This document shows, one piece after another, positions 33,045 through 42,036 of a stretch of 64,000 nt of DNA. The translations under genes were made by a program, and so were the position numbers. Source of the DNA: Streptomyces sp. Ag109_O5-10. GTDB taxonomy: Bacteria > Actinomycetota > Actinomycetes > Streptomycetales > Streptomycetaceae. Each line of letters begins with the position of its first letter. The stretch's first letter is position 1. The stretch covers positions 124,001 through 188,000 of the forward strand of contig NZ_FNTQ01000001.1 in assembly GCF_900105755.1 (NCBI RefSeq). Direction: 5' to 3'. The notes under the pieces are model-generated. The model was not told the DNA's origin. It did not search any database and saw only the letters and a program-made list of their open reading frames with translations.

Positions 33045-34577
33045 ATGATCGCCAGCTTTGTGGGGCTCGTGGTGATCCCCATGGTCATAGCCGGGCTCGC
33101 CCGGTGGGCGGCGGCAAGGAGGCGGCGCGGACTTGCAGCGGGCCGGGCCGTGCACTTCCGCTGCCGACTCGACGGCCACAAGGGCCGACTACTGGTCGAC
33201 CCGCGCCTCGACAGGCCCGTCTTTCTGGACCGTTCCGGGAGCGTCACCGCCCTGCCACGCGGCGGCGAGGCCCTGGACGCGGCAGTCTCCACCAACGGCC
33301 GGCCCCCCTTCGAGAAGGTCAACCTGCGCTACCGGACGCCCGAAGGCCAGGTGCTGCGGCTGCGCTTGGCCACGCAGGATGCGCGGACCCTCGGCGCCTG
33401 GCTGGGCGAACAGACCCGCCCGGTTTCCGCGCCCGCCCGACGGCTGCTTCTGCCGGCCGCACCGCCATGGGCGGTACTCGCCCTCGCGGCGTCCCTGTTC
33501 GTGGGCCTGGCCACCGCGGACGTCGCGCTGCTCGGGAAGCACATCGCCGCCGAGGTCATCCGTGTGGACCGGGACGACGACAGCTGCACCGTCGGCTGGG
33601 ACGGCGGCGCACAGCGGGCAGCGGTGGACTGTGACACGACAGACGTCCGCTCCGGCGACCACATCCGGATCACCGCCCTGCCCTGGCCTTTCCTGGGTGA
33701 GGCCGTGAACACACGAACCGCCCTGAGTGTGGTCGCCGTACTCGGAGGCGGCCTCGGCCTGCTCGGCCTGGGAGGTGCGTTGATATTCAACCCGCTGGCC
33801 TGCGCCAGACGTGTCCGGCTGGCGCGCCGGGCCCAGCCGGCGAGCCCCCCGCGGGCGGCCGGGGGCGACGAGGCGGGAGAGGACAGGTGGGCAGCCCTCG
33901 ATGACGACCTGAGCTACGCGAGCCTCGCCGCCGCGGCCCGGCACGGCGATCGCCATCGCCCGGGCCCCCGGGTGACCCGGCCGCGCCGCGGCTTCGGCCG
34001 CACGTCCATATCGCCGCGCATCTGGGTGCTGACCACCGTCCTCGGCACCAACGCCTGGTACTCGCTTGGGTTCTCCTGCGCCGCCATCCTCGAGGACCAC
34101 TTGCACCTGGGGCACTGGCGCTTCCTCGTGTTCGGCACGGTCGGCATCGCGTCCCTCGCCCGGATCGGCTGGGTCGCGACCGACCGCTCCACCCTGTGCG
34201 GTCCGGTACTGCGTGCCGCGCGTTCGGACAGCGGAAAGGGCACATGGCAGCCCATGCGCTACGTCCGTCTGTGCCGGGATCCCGGCGAGATGACGCTGGT
34301 CCTGTTCCGGCCGGAGGGCGGCGAGGTGACAGCGCCGCTGTTCCTGCAGCCGATCTCCCGATCCCGTGGCAGTGAGCGCCGCACCGTCGGCGGTCCCGCT
34401 CCGGTCGGCGAGGCCCTGGTGCTCAACACCGGCGTGGGGCCGCTGATCTGCGAGATCGACGGTGTCCGCTACCTCCCCAGAGGCCGTGCCACCGAAGCCG
34501 CGACCGACCCCGCACGAACCCGTGACGAACTACGCAGCTTCGCCGAGAGTCACCTCCGGCCGGCCGGACGGAGCTAG
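33045..34577 (+). CDS. Multi-pass membrane protein of unknown function
   Basis: A 510-residue protein, not assigned to a family. A membrane helix lies at 1-20, a soluble beta-rich domain of ~115 residues follows (RCRLDGHKGRLLVDPRLDRP), then helices near 140-165 and 225-250, a charged loop (~265-325) and two more helices (~330-385), with a C-terminal soluble domain (~400-500). A segment with AEVIRVDRDDDSCTVGWDGG between helices may be extracytoplasmic. GGAGGAG precedes the ATG. It stands alone. Confidence 0.75.
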   Translation: MIASFVGLVVIPMVIAGLARWAAARRRRGLAAGRAVHFRCRLDGHKGRLLVDPRLDRPVFLDRSGSVTALPRGGEALDAAVSTNGRPPFEKVNLRYRTPEGQVLRLRLATQDARTLGAWLGEQTRPVSAPARRLLLPAAPPWAVLALAASLFVGLATADVALLGKHIAAEVIRVDRDDDSCTVGWDGGAQRAAVDCDTTDVRSGDHIRITALPWPFLGEAVNTRTALSVVAVLGGGLGLLGLGGALIFNPLACARRVRLARRAQPASPPRAAGGDEAGEDRWAALDDDLSYASLAAAARHGDRHRPGPRVTRPRRGFGRTSISPRIWVLTTVLGTNAWYSLGFSCAAILEDHLHLGHWRFLVFGTVGIASLARIGWVATDRSTLCGPVLRAARSDSGKGTWQPMRYVRLCRDPGEMTLVLFRPEGGEVTAPLFLQPISRSRGSERRTVGGPAPVGEALVLNTGVGPLICEIDGVRYLPRGRATEAATDPARTRDELRSFAESHLRPAGRS

Positions 34578-34673
34578 TTCGGCCGGGTGACGTGACGTCA
34601 TCCGGCCGTGCAGGCGGGAGAAAGCGGAGAGGCATCGGCGGTGCTTCTGTCTCCTCCGGGGAGGGACCCACCG

Positions 34674-35282
34674 ATGCTGTCGGATCCGACCGGACCTGCT
34701 TCGCTGCTCGCCGTGTTGGAGTTGCTGCGGGGCTACTTCACTGCTCCCACCTTCACCGCCTTCTCCCCGCTGGTCACTGGGCTGATCGCGCAGACCGGGC
34801 GGTGCACGGTGACCGGGATGCTCGGCGGCGCGGAGTTGACGCGCGTCTGGTCTCATGACCGCGCCCATGTGTTCTTCTCCCGCACCCGGTGGAGCCCGGA
34901 CCTGCTGGGCGCGTGCCTGTCTCACTTGATCGTGCGCCGCCTGCTGCCCGAGAGCACGGTGCTGACCGTCGCGGCGGACGACACCCTTTTCGAGCGGCGC
35001 GGGAAGAAGGTGTTCGGGGCAGCCCGGCAGCACGACGGCGCCGCCAAGGGTCCCAAGCCGGTCGGGCGCGGGACCCTCTTCGTCGTGATCGGCATCGTGG
35101 TTCAACTCCCCTGCCGCGCAAGGCCGGTGTGTCTGCCGTCCGCGTGATCCTCCTGCGCGACGAGGCAACCGACAGCGGCTACGACCTCGCGCTGGTCACC
35201 AACGACCTGACCACCCCGGCCCCGGCCCCGGCGCTGATTACCCGGTACGCGTGGCGCTGGTCCATCGAGGTCACCTTCGCAC
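34674..35282 (+). pseudogene. IS701/IS4-like transposase, frameshifted and deleted
   Basis: The frame from ATG 34674 reads LLRGYFTAPTFTAFSPLVTG, GMLGGAELTRVWSHDRAHVF and VAADDTLFERRGKKVFGAAR with HDGAAKGPKPVGRG. It then shifts frame near 35105 and resumes ILLRDEATDSGYDLALVTND and YAWRWSIEVTFA. The section between the two is shortened. It stops at the join with an IS256 fragment. Confidence 0.75.
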
Positions 35283-35448
35283 TGGTTGACTTCCGCTTCC
35301 GGCGCGGCGGCCAGCATACGGCGGGCGCCCTCGCGGACGATCTCGTCGATCAGGGAGCCGGACTGGGTGGAGCCGTCGTCGGTGACTCCGCTTGGCACGG
35401 GCGTGCCTTCCCGACCCGCGGTGCGAACGGGGGCCTGCTCGGTGACCA
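35283..35448 (-). pseudogene. IS256-family transposase, N-terminal fragment
   Basis: The minus strand from ATG 35448 reads MVTEQAPVRTAGREGTPVPS then GSLIDEIVREGARRMLAAAP and EAEVNQ, the start of a second type of IS256 transposase. It ends at the abrupt join with the IS701/IS4-like fragment at 35282. Confidence 0.65.
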
Positions 35449-35832
35449 TCACGGGATCATTCGGGAAGGCACGCTCTCCGCGTCTCTCCCCGCACCGATC
35501 CACAAGTCCTGAGCATTGCTCTTGCGACGTTGCGTATCCGTCCCAGAACCCGGCGTGGGACGGTCCCGATGCACGCATCGCCGACACTGTCTGAGCGTCC
35601 TGCCCTGACCCTGGCGTGCCGTTTGGGCACGGCCGTGACGGCATGGTGATCTCGCAGGGATGAGGGCCTTCTGGATTCGGCGGGGATGGCGACATAGACC
35701 GCAGCCACCGATGGCCTTATGTGTCGCGCAATGCCTCGCCGGCACCGGCCGGCTGCGTCTGGTGATGCGTGGTAGATCACGGATGCCCGTAGCGGCGGCC
35801 GGCTGTTCAGCCGAACCACAGGTCAGGTCAGG
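35449..35832. other. No gene; short GGTCA tandem repeat at its end
   Basis: No recognised coding pattern. GGTCA is repeated in tandem three times just after 35820, directly before the SDR stop. Confidence 0.45.
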
Positions 35833-36672
35833 TCAGGCACCGTCGGTGATGTCAGTCAGACCTGCCGTATCACGCTGGGCCTCGACCTGGGCCAGCCGCT
35901 CGGACAGGGCCGCTTGGAGAAAACGGTAGGAGTCACTTCCCAGGACCAGCCGCAGCGGGGCAGGCGTCTGCTCCACGCTGTCGATGATGCGAGTGGCCAT
36001 CGCTGCCGGGTCACCGAGAGAAGGCCGACTCCGGTCCTGGGCTGCGCGGGTCATGGCGGCAGGTGTGTCGTTGTACTCCGACAGCGGGGTCGCCATCTGC
36101 AGGCTGCTGTAGCGGAACTCGGTGCGCGCGCCTCCGGGCTCGACGATGGTGACGCCGATACCGAACGGAGCGACGTCCTTCGCCGTGGATTCCATGAATC
36201 CCTCGATGCCCCACTTACTGGCGTGGTACATGCAGGCGCCGGGGTTGGTGGCCTGGCCGCCGTAGGTGGAGATCTGGATGATCCGTCCTCCGCCTTGCTT
36301 CCGCAGGTGCGGCAGTGCAGTCCGGGTGACCTGGATCGAACCGGTCAGATTGGTGTTGAGGATGCCGAGGATCTGCTCGTCGGTGACCTCCTCGGCCGCG
36401 CCGAACAGGCCGTAGCCCGCGTTGTTGACCACCACGTCGATCCGCCCCAGTTCGGTGAACGCGCGGTCGACGACCTCCTTGACGGCGGGGGTGTCGGTGA
36501 CGTCGAGGGATGCCACCCAGAACGTATCGCCGTACTTGGCCACGAGGTCGTCCACAGAACCAGGCCGACGGATCGTGCCGGCCACCTTGTGGCCCTTCTC
36601 GAGCAGCTGCTCGGTCATGTGCCGACCGAAGCCGCTGTTGACGCCGGTGATGAACCAGGTGCGCCGTGTCAT
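35833..36672 (-). CDS. SDR-family oxidoreductase
   Basis: A 279-residue classical SDR: FITGVNSGFG nucleotide loop, VVVNNAGYGLFGAAEEV, ISTYGG with Ser, and YHASK. The C-terminal extension (VLGSDSYRFLQAALSERLAQ) is typical of the 3-oxoacyl/ketoreductase-like group of about 275-280 residues. GGAG precedes the ATG. Divergent from an MmyB-type XRE regulator at 36830 across 157 bp, a frequent pairing in Streptomyces in which the regulator controls the SDR. Confidence 0.88.
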   Translation of the reverse strand: MTRRTWFITGVNSGFGRHMTEQLLEKGHKVAGTIRRPGSVDDLVAKYGDTFWVASLDVTDTPAVKEVVDRAFTELGRIDVVVNNAGYGLFGAAEEVTDEQILGILNTNLTGSIQVTRTALPHLRKQGGGRIIQISTYGGQATNPGACMYHASKWGIEGFMESTAKDVAPFGIGVTIVEPGGARTEFRYSSLQMATPLSEYNDTPAAMTRAAQDRSRPSLGDPAAMATRIIDSVEQTPAPLRLVLGSDSYRFLQAALSERLAQVEAQRDTAGLTDITDGA

Positions 36673-36829
36673 GGCGTACTCCTTGCTGGGGAAGAGGAAT
36701 GCGCGCCCCGGTGGTCCCGAGGCCTCGTTCTCGATCCTGCGCCCACGTCGTGTGGCCTTGCAGTGCCCCCGTGTTCCAGGTAGTGACAGGGCCCCCGCAG
36801 CTGGAGAAGCGCCGCGTTACCGTCGGAGC

Positions 36830-37705
36830 ATGGACACAGCAGACGGCCGCAATGCCCTTGGCGAGTTCCTACGGGCCCGTCGCGAACTCGTCCGGCCGGA
36901 GGAGGTCGGGCTTCCGGTCACCGGGACCCGGCGGGTGCCAGGGCTGCGCCGGGAAGAGGTCGCGATGCTCGCCGGTATCAGCGCCGACTACTATCTGCGT
37001 CTGGAGCGCGGCCGGGATCGCAACCCGTCGGTTCAGGTGCTTGACGCCCTCGCCGAGGTGCTGCAGCTCGACGCGGACAGCGCCGCTCACATGGTCGAGC
37101 TCGCCCGGCCCAAGTCCCGCCGCAGGCAGTCCCTGCCTCGCACCGAGCGTGTGCCTGACGGTATCGGGATGCTGCTGGACACGTTCGCCGTGCCCGCTTT
37201 TGTGCAGAACCGGTGCATGGATGTGCTGGCCGCCAACCGTCTGGCCGTCGCCCTGTCGCCGCACATGGCACCGGGCGTGAACCGTCTGCGGGCCCTGTTC
37301 ACCGACCCCTTGGCGCAGCAGCTGCACATGGACTGGGAACAGGGCACAGCGGGTGTGGTCGCGCAGCTGCGCGCCGCCGTCGGCGCCGAGACGGAAGACC
37401 CGCGCCTGACTCAGCTTGTTGGCGAGCTGAGCCTGAAAAGCGAGCGTTTTCGTCGCCTGTGGGCCCGCCACGACGTCCGCCGTTGGGAGGGAGCCACCAC
37501 CCGCCTGCGCCATCCACAGGTGGGCGAGCTGCATCTGCGCCGGGAGAAGCTGGTTGTCGCCGGCTCCGACGGGCTGCTCCTCGTCGTCCACTACGCGGAG
37601 CCCGGCACGCCCTCCGCTACTGCACTCGCTCTGCTCGGGTCGCTGTGTGCCACTGAGCAGGAGGCCACAGGGGCACCCCACCCGGACAACGGTCCGCGCC
37701 GCTGA
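36830..37705 (+). CDS. XRE-family regulator with MmyB-like ligand domain
   Basis: A 291-residue regulator. The N-terminal HTH spans ~10-85 (LGEFLRARRELVRPEEVGLP; TRRVPGLRREEVAMLAGIS; DYYLRLERGRDRNPSVQVLD). The C-terminal MmyB domain follows (ANRLAVALSPHMAPGVN; FRRLWARHDVRRWEGATTRL; HYAEPGTPSATALALL); it may bind a fatty acid or other small ligand. ATG 36830 is used. Divergent from the SDR at 35833. Confidence 0.88.
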   Translation: MDTADGRNALGEFLRARRELVRPEEVGLPVTGTRRVPGLRREEVAMLAGISADYYLRLERGRDRNPSVQVLDALAEVLQLDADSAAHMVELARPKSRRRQSLPRTERVPDGIGMLLDTFAVPAFVQNRCMDVLAANRLAVALSPHMAPGVNRLRALFTDPLAQQLHMDWEQGTAGVVAQLRAAVGAETEDPRLTQLVGELSLKSERFRRLWARHDVRRWEGATTRLRHPQVGELHLRREKLVVAGSDGLLLVVHYAEPGTPSATALALLGSLCATEQEATGAPHPDNGPRR

Positions 37706-37822
37706 TTACTGGCCCGGCAAGGGCCGGACGCTGCGCTGCAACCGGAGCCCAGAAGTAGGTGCCGTGGAAGAAGGCCCGGATGCAACGAACTCTGACGCGG
37801 TCTGCGTAGCCACACGAGCGTG

Positions 37823-38305
37823 TCAGCTCGCGTGAATGGCAGCCGCGCCCTCGTTTGGCTTCAAGAACTTGGCTCGGATGTCGACATCGATCTGTGCGTG
37901 GATCAGCGCGTTGGTGACCGCCTCGGACAGCATGAGCTGCAGGTCGTCCAAGAGGACTTCCGATCTCCAGCGTTTGAGCACCTCGCGCGAGTAGTGACGC
38001 GCGGAAGCCACAGCCTGGAGGTCGTAACGCTGGACGAACAACCAGGCGAGTCCTGCTGTTCCCTGGCTGGATGCCGTCGTATCCCATCAGCAAGAGTGCC
38101 AGGTCGTCGGCGAGCGTCCTGGGACGCTCGACGATCGCCAATCAGGCCATCGGCGAGCATGTCCGTGTTCTCGCGCGGCCGGCGGCCACAGTCCGCCGGC
38201 CGGCCAAGCTCGGCGTCGAGGTCGAGTGCGCGGGTTTCCGGGAGGCCGTCCGTGAACAGGGCGATGATGCTGCCGGACGTCAAGACGATCTCGCGTTGCT
38301 CATCA
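37823..38305 (-). pseudogene. SpoIIE phosphatase / HATPase fragment (frameshifted)
   Basis: Three consecutive minus-strand frames carry pieces of one protein: EIVLTSGSIIALFTDGLPET (PP2C motif with TDGL), then RPRTLADDLALLLMGYDG, then YDLQAVASARHYSREVLKR and LQLMLSEAVTNALIHAQ (HATPase N-box). Both termini are missing. It is the remains of a third phosphatase/anti-sigma-type protein, related to those at 45077 and 47746. Confidence 0.65.
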
Positions 38306-38646
38306 TGGTGGCCGTTCCCGAGTCCCAGCGGGGGGGGCCGACCGGCACGTCGAGGGCGGGGAGTTTGCCCGGAACGGGGCTGATTTTCGAGTGCCGTCCC
38401 ACCAGCGCCGAAACGATGATCCACTGGTGAACCGCCCGAGAGCCCGCCGTGCTTCGGCCCACAACCGCTCGAACTCCACCGCGGAGATCTGGGGCCCCTT
38501 GCGGCTGGTCCTGCCAGCCCCCCATAGGACCTTCGGCGAGAACACCGTACTGCCGTTCATAGCGGAACGTCGCCGCGGGATCTGCATGATCACGCAAGTG
38601 CAGCACCGCCTGGACAAGGGTTCCCGCTTCGGCCCGCCCGCCTGAC
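38306..38646. other. No confident gene
   Basis: A minus-strand frame from ATG 38558 (MNGSTVFSPKVLWGAGRTSR; ISAVEFERLWAEARRALGRF) reads protein-like but matches no family I recognise. It is left uncalled. Confidence 0.35.
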
Positions 38647-39411
38647 TCAGGCGGGCAGCCGGGGCACGCTGTCGATCAGTCGCCGGGTGTACGGGTGCTC
38701 CGGTGCGCCGAGCACCCGGTCGGTGGCGCCCTGTTCGACCAGCCGGCCGCGTTCCAGCACCGCGGTGCGCTCGCACAGGGAGGCGACCACCGAGAGGTCG
38801 TGGCTGACCATGACCAGGGTCAGGTCGCGCTCCTGCTTCAGCTCGGCGAGCAGGTCGACGACCTTCACGCGGGTCGTGAGGTCGAGCGCGCTCACCGGCT
38901 CGTCGGCGAGCAGCACGCGCGGATCGCAGACGATGGCGCGGGCGATGGCGACGCGCTGCCGCTGGCCGCCGGAGAACTCGTGCGGGTAGCGGTCGGCCGC
39001 GTCGGCGGGCAGCCCTACCCGCTCCAGGGCGGCGGCCACCTTCGGCGCCGCTGTCGTGCGGCTGTCCAGGCCCAGGGAACGCAGCGGTTCGGCGACGATG
39101 GCGGCCACACGGCGGCGCGGGTCCAGGGAGGAGTACGGGTCCTGGAAGACGCACTGGACGCCCCGCCGGAACCGGCGCAGCTGCCGCCGGTCGCGCGGGG
39201 CGAGGGGCTCGCCGTCGAAGCGGACCGTGCCGCGGGTGGGACGGGCGAGGCCGAGCAGGAGACGCAGCAGGGTGGTCTTGCCGGCGCCGGACTCGCCGAC
39301 CAGCGCCAGCGACTGTCCCGGTTCGACGGCGAGGGACACGCCCTGGACGACGTCGGCTGCGGCGCCCCGGTAGCGGACGGCCACGTCGTCGAGTTCGAGT
39401 ACGGGGGTCAT
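38647..39411 (-). CDS. Peptide/nickel-type ABC transporter ATPase (DppF/OppF type)
   Basis: A 254-residue ATPase: Walker A GESGAGKTT, signature FSGGQRQRVAIARAI, Walker B VLLADEPVSALD, and the Opp/Dpp C-terminal pattern PEHPYTRRLIDSVPRL. Last gene of a five-gene transporter unit; its ATG overlaps the preceding ATPase stop by four bases. It powers import of the ligand bound by the lipoprotein at 42036-43550. Confidence 0.9.
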   Translation of the reverse strand: MTPVLELDDVAVRYRGAAADVVQGVSLAVEPGQSLALVGESGAGKTTLLRLLLGLARPTRGTVRFDGEPLAPRDRRQLRRFRRGVQCVFQDPYSSLDPRRRVAAIVAEPLRSLGLDSRTTAAPKVAAALERVGLPADAADRYPHEFSGGQRQRVAIARAIVCDPRVLLADEPVSALDLTTRVKVVDLLAELKQERDLTLVMVSHDLSVVASLCERTAVLERGRLVEQGATDRVLGAPEHPYTRRLIDSVPRLPA

Positions 39412-40208
39412 CGGGCGCTCCTCAGGTCCAGGGCGGCCTCCAGCTTGCGGGCACCGGCGACGAGCGTCCGGGTGTACTCGGCGGTCGGCGTGCCGATCAC
39501 GTCGAGGACCGGCCCCTCCTCGACGGCCCGGCCGTCCTTGAGGACGAGGGCCCGGTCGGCGATCTTCGCGACGACGGCGAGGTCGTGGCTGACGAACAGC
39601 ACGGCCATCCCGCGCTCGCGCACCAGGGTGTCGAGCAGGTCGAGCACCTCGGCCTGCACGGACACGTCGAGGGCGGTGGTGGGTTCGTCGGCGATGAGCA
39701 GGTCGGGCTCGCAGGCGAGGGCCATGGCGAGGGCGACGCGCTGGCGCTGGCCCCCGGAGATCTCGTGCGGGAAGGCACGGGCGATCCGCCCGGGTTCGGG
39801 CAGCCGGACCCGGTCCAGGGCCTCCCCCACGGCGGCCCGCAGCTGCCTGCCCTTGAGGCCGGTACGGCGGGCGAGCGGTTCGGCGATCTGCCGGCCCACC
39901 CGCATCAGCGGGTCGAGGGCGGTCAGCGGTTCCTGGAAGACCACGGCCGCCCGGCGTCCGCGGACCGCCGTGAGCTGCTTCTCGGTGGCGCCGACGACCT
40001 GCGTGCCGGCCAGCGTCACGCTCCCCTCGGCGCGCATCCCGTCGGGCAGCAGGCCGAGCAGGGCGAGGGTGGTCAGGGACTTGCCGGAGCCGGACTCGCC
40101 GATCAGGCCGAGCCGTTCCCCCGCGTCGATCCGGAAGGAGATGCCGTCGACCAGGGCGCGACCGTCGGCGGTGCGCACGGTCAGGCCGTCCACGTCGAGG
40201 AGGGTCAT
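39408..40208 (-). CDS. Peptide/nickel-type ABC transporter ATPase (DppD/OppD type)
   Basis: A 266-residue ATPase: Walker A GESGSGKSLT, signature ISGGQRQRVALAMAL, Walker B LLIADEPTTALD, then HDLAVVAKIAD and TAEYTRTLVAGARKLE. It overlaps its upstream permease and downstream ATPase by four bases each. Partner of the ATPase at 38647. Confidence 0.9.
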   Translation of the reverse strand: MTLLDVDGLTVRTADGRALVDGISFRIDAGERLGLIGESGSGKSLTTLALLGLLPDGMRAEGSVTLAGTQVVGATEKQLTAVRGRRAAVVFQEPLTALDPLMRVGRQIAEPLARRTGLKGRQLRAAVGEALDRVRLPEPGRIARAFPHEISGGQRQRVALAMALACEPDLLIADEPTTALDVSVQAEVLDLLDTLVRERGMAVLFVSHDLAVVAKIADRALVLKDGRAVEEGPVLDVIGTPTAEYTRTLVAGARKLEAALDLRSAR

Positions 40209-41074
40209 GGCCGCCTCCGTCGGGTCGCCGGGTCGAGGGTGTCCCGCAGCCCGTCGGCGATCAGGTTGACGCCGACGACCAGCAGGACCAGCAGGATGCC
40301 GGGGGCCAGCGCGCCGGCCGGGGCGGTGGTGAAGGTGGCCTGGGCCTCCTGGAGCATGCGTCCCCAGGAGGCGTTGGGCGGCGGCGCGCCGAGACCGAGG
40401 TAGGACAGGCCGGCCTCGGCCAGCACGGCGAGGCCGAACTGGAGGGCGAGGTTGACCACGAGGGTCGGCCAGATGTTGGGCAGCACGTGCCCGACGACGG
40501 TGCGGGGCCAGGAGGTGCCCGAGGTGCGGGCGGCGGTGACGTAGTCCTGGGCGAGGACCCGCTTGACCAGGATCCGCACCAGCCGGGCGACGACGGCGCT
40601 CTGGGCCAGGCCGATGGCCAGGACGGCGGAGCCGAGGGTGGCTGAGCGGGCGGCGACGACGAGCATCGCCAGCAGCAGCGTCGGGAAGGCGATCAGGATG
40701 TCGAGGAAGGCGGCGAGGGTGTCGTCGAGCCATCCTTGCGCGAACGCGGCGAGCACCCCGAGCGTGACACCGATCAGCGCGGCGATCAGCACCGAGCCGA
40801 GGCCGGCCTCGACGGCGATTCGCGAGCCCGTCATGAGCTGGGTGAACAGGTCCCGGCCCAGTTTGTCGGTGCCGAGCAGGTGACCGCCGCCGGGACCGGC
40901 GAGCCGGCCGCCTGAGGTGTCGTCGGTGGCGTACGGGAGCCAGACCAGCGAGACGAGCGCGAGCAGCGCGATCAGTCCGGTGAGGGTGCAGCCCGCGAGC
41001 AGCGTCGCGGAGCGGCGGCGGCCGCGGACGGGTGTGGCGGCCGGCGTCTTGTCCAGGACGTCGGTCGTGGTCAT
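40205..41074 (-). CDS. Peptide ABC transporter permease (DppC type)
   Basis: A 289-residue permease with an N-terminal helix (~25-45), the family mark GGHLLGTDKLGRDLFTQLMT and the EAA-like loop QDYVTAARTSGTSWPRTVVG. Start ATG 41074 is four bases inside the end of the other permease gene. Forms the channel with the protein at 41071-42036. Confidence 0.9.
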   Translation of the reverse strand: MTTTDVLDKTPAATPVRGRRRSATLLAGCTLTGLIALLALVSLVWLPYATDDTSGGRLAGPGGGHLLGTDKLGRDLFTQLMTGSRIAVEAGLGSVLIAALIGVTLGVLAAFAQGWLDDTLAAFLDILIAFPTLLLAMLVVAARSATLGSAVLAIGLAQSAVVARLVRILVKRVLAQDYVTAARTSGTSWPRTVVGHVLPNIWPTLVVNLALQFGLAVLAEAGLSYLGLGAPPPNASWGRMLQEAQATFTTAPAGALAPGILLVLLVVGVNLIADGLRDTLDPATRRRRP

Positions 41075-42036
41075 CGGGCGGCTCCCGACAGCCGGCCGCG
41101 CAGCCGCGGGTCGATGATCCGCTGCACGAGGTCGGCGACGAACCCGATCAGCAGGACGGCGAGGGTGGAGACGAACAGCACGCCCTGGATCACCGGGTAG
41201 TCGTGCTGGGCGATGCCGGTGGCGAGCAGCGAGCCGAGGCCGGGCAGGGCGTACACGGACTCCACGACGACGGCGCCGAGCAGGGTGGAGGCGAGTTCGA
41301 TGCCGAGTACGGAGATCACCGGTACGGAGGCGTTGCGCAGGCCGTGTCGCCACATGGCGGCGGGGAAGGACGCGCCGAGGGCGCGGGCGGTGCGCAGGTG
41401 GTCGCTGCCGAGGACGTCGAGGGTGGCCGAGCGGACGTAGCGGATCAGGGAGGCGCTCATCACCAGGGCGATGGTCACGACGGGCAGGACCAGGGAGCGG
41501 ACGGCGTCGGCGGGCGCGGACCAGCCGTCCTGCGGGAAGCCGCCGGCGGGCAGCCAGCCCGCGTTCAGTGCGAACACCGCGATGAGGATCATGCCGAGCC
41601 AGAAGACCGGTACTGCCATGCCCAGTTGGGAGACCCCGCTGAGCAGGGCGCCGTACCAGGTGTGCCGCTTGTGGGCGGCGACGAAGCCGACGGGTACGGC
41701 GACGAGGACGGCCAGCACGAACGCGGCCAGCGTCAGCGGGACGGTGACGTTCAGGCGGGCGGAAACCTCGGGGCCGACCGGCAGCGAGCTGACGAAGGAG
41801 GTGCCGAGGTCGCCGCCGGCCAGCTGCCCGAGCCAGTGGGTGAACTGCTCGGGCAGCGGCCGGTCGGAGCCGATCGAGTGGCGGGCCGCGGCGATCTGCT
41901 CCGGGCTGGCGCCCACCGAGGTGAGCGCGTTGGCCGGGTCGCCGGGCAGCAGGCGCAGCAGGACGAAGAGCACCACGCTGGCCATCACCAGCGACACCAC
42001 CAGGAAGGCGAGGCGTCTGAGGAGGTAGCGCCCCAT
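41071..42036 (-). CDS. Peptide ABC transporter permease (DppB type)
   Basis: A 321-residue permease. MGRYLLRRLAFLVVSLVMAS starts the first helix, LLPGDPANAL is the DppB/NikB motif, and the loop LGSDHLRTARALGASF is present. ATG 42036 shares a base with the binding-protein stop (TGATG), so it is translationally coupled. Confidence 0.9.
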   Translation of the reverse strand: MGRYLLRRLAFLVVSLVMASVVLFVLLRLLPGDPANALTSVGASPEQIAAARHSIGSDRPLPEQFTHWLGQLAGGDLGTSFVSSLPVGPEVSARLNVTVPLTLAAFVLAVLVAVPVGFVAAHKRHTWYGALLSGVSQLGMAVPVFWLGMILIAVFALNAGWLPAGGFPQDGWSAPADAVRSLVLPVVTIALVMSASLIRYVRSATLDVLGSDHLRTARALGASFPAAMWRHGLRNASVPVISVLGIELASTLLGAVVVESVYALPGLGSLLATGIAQHDYPVIQGVLFVSTLAVLLIGFVADLVQRIIDPRLRGRLSGAAR

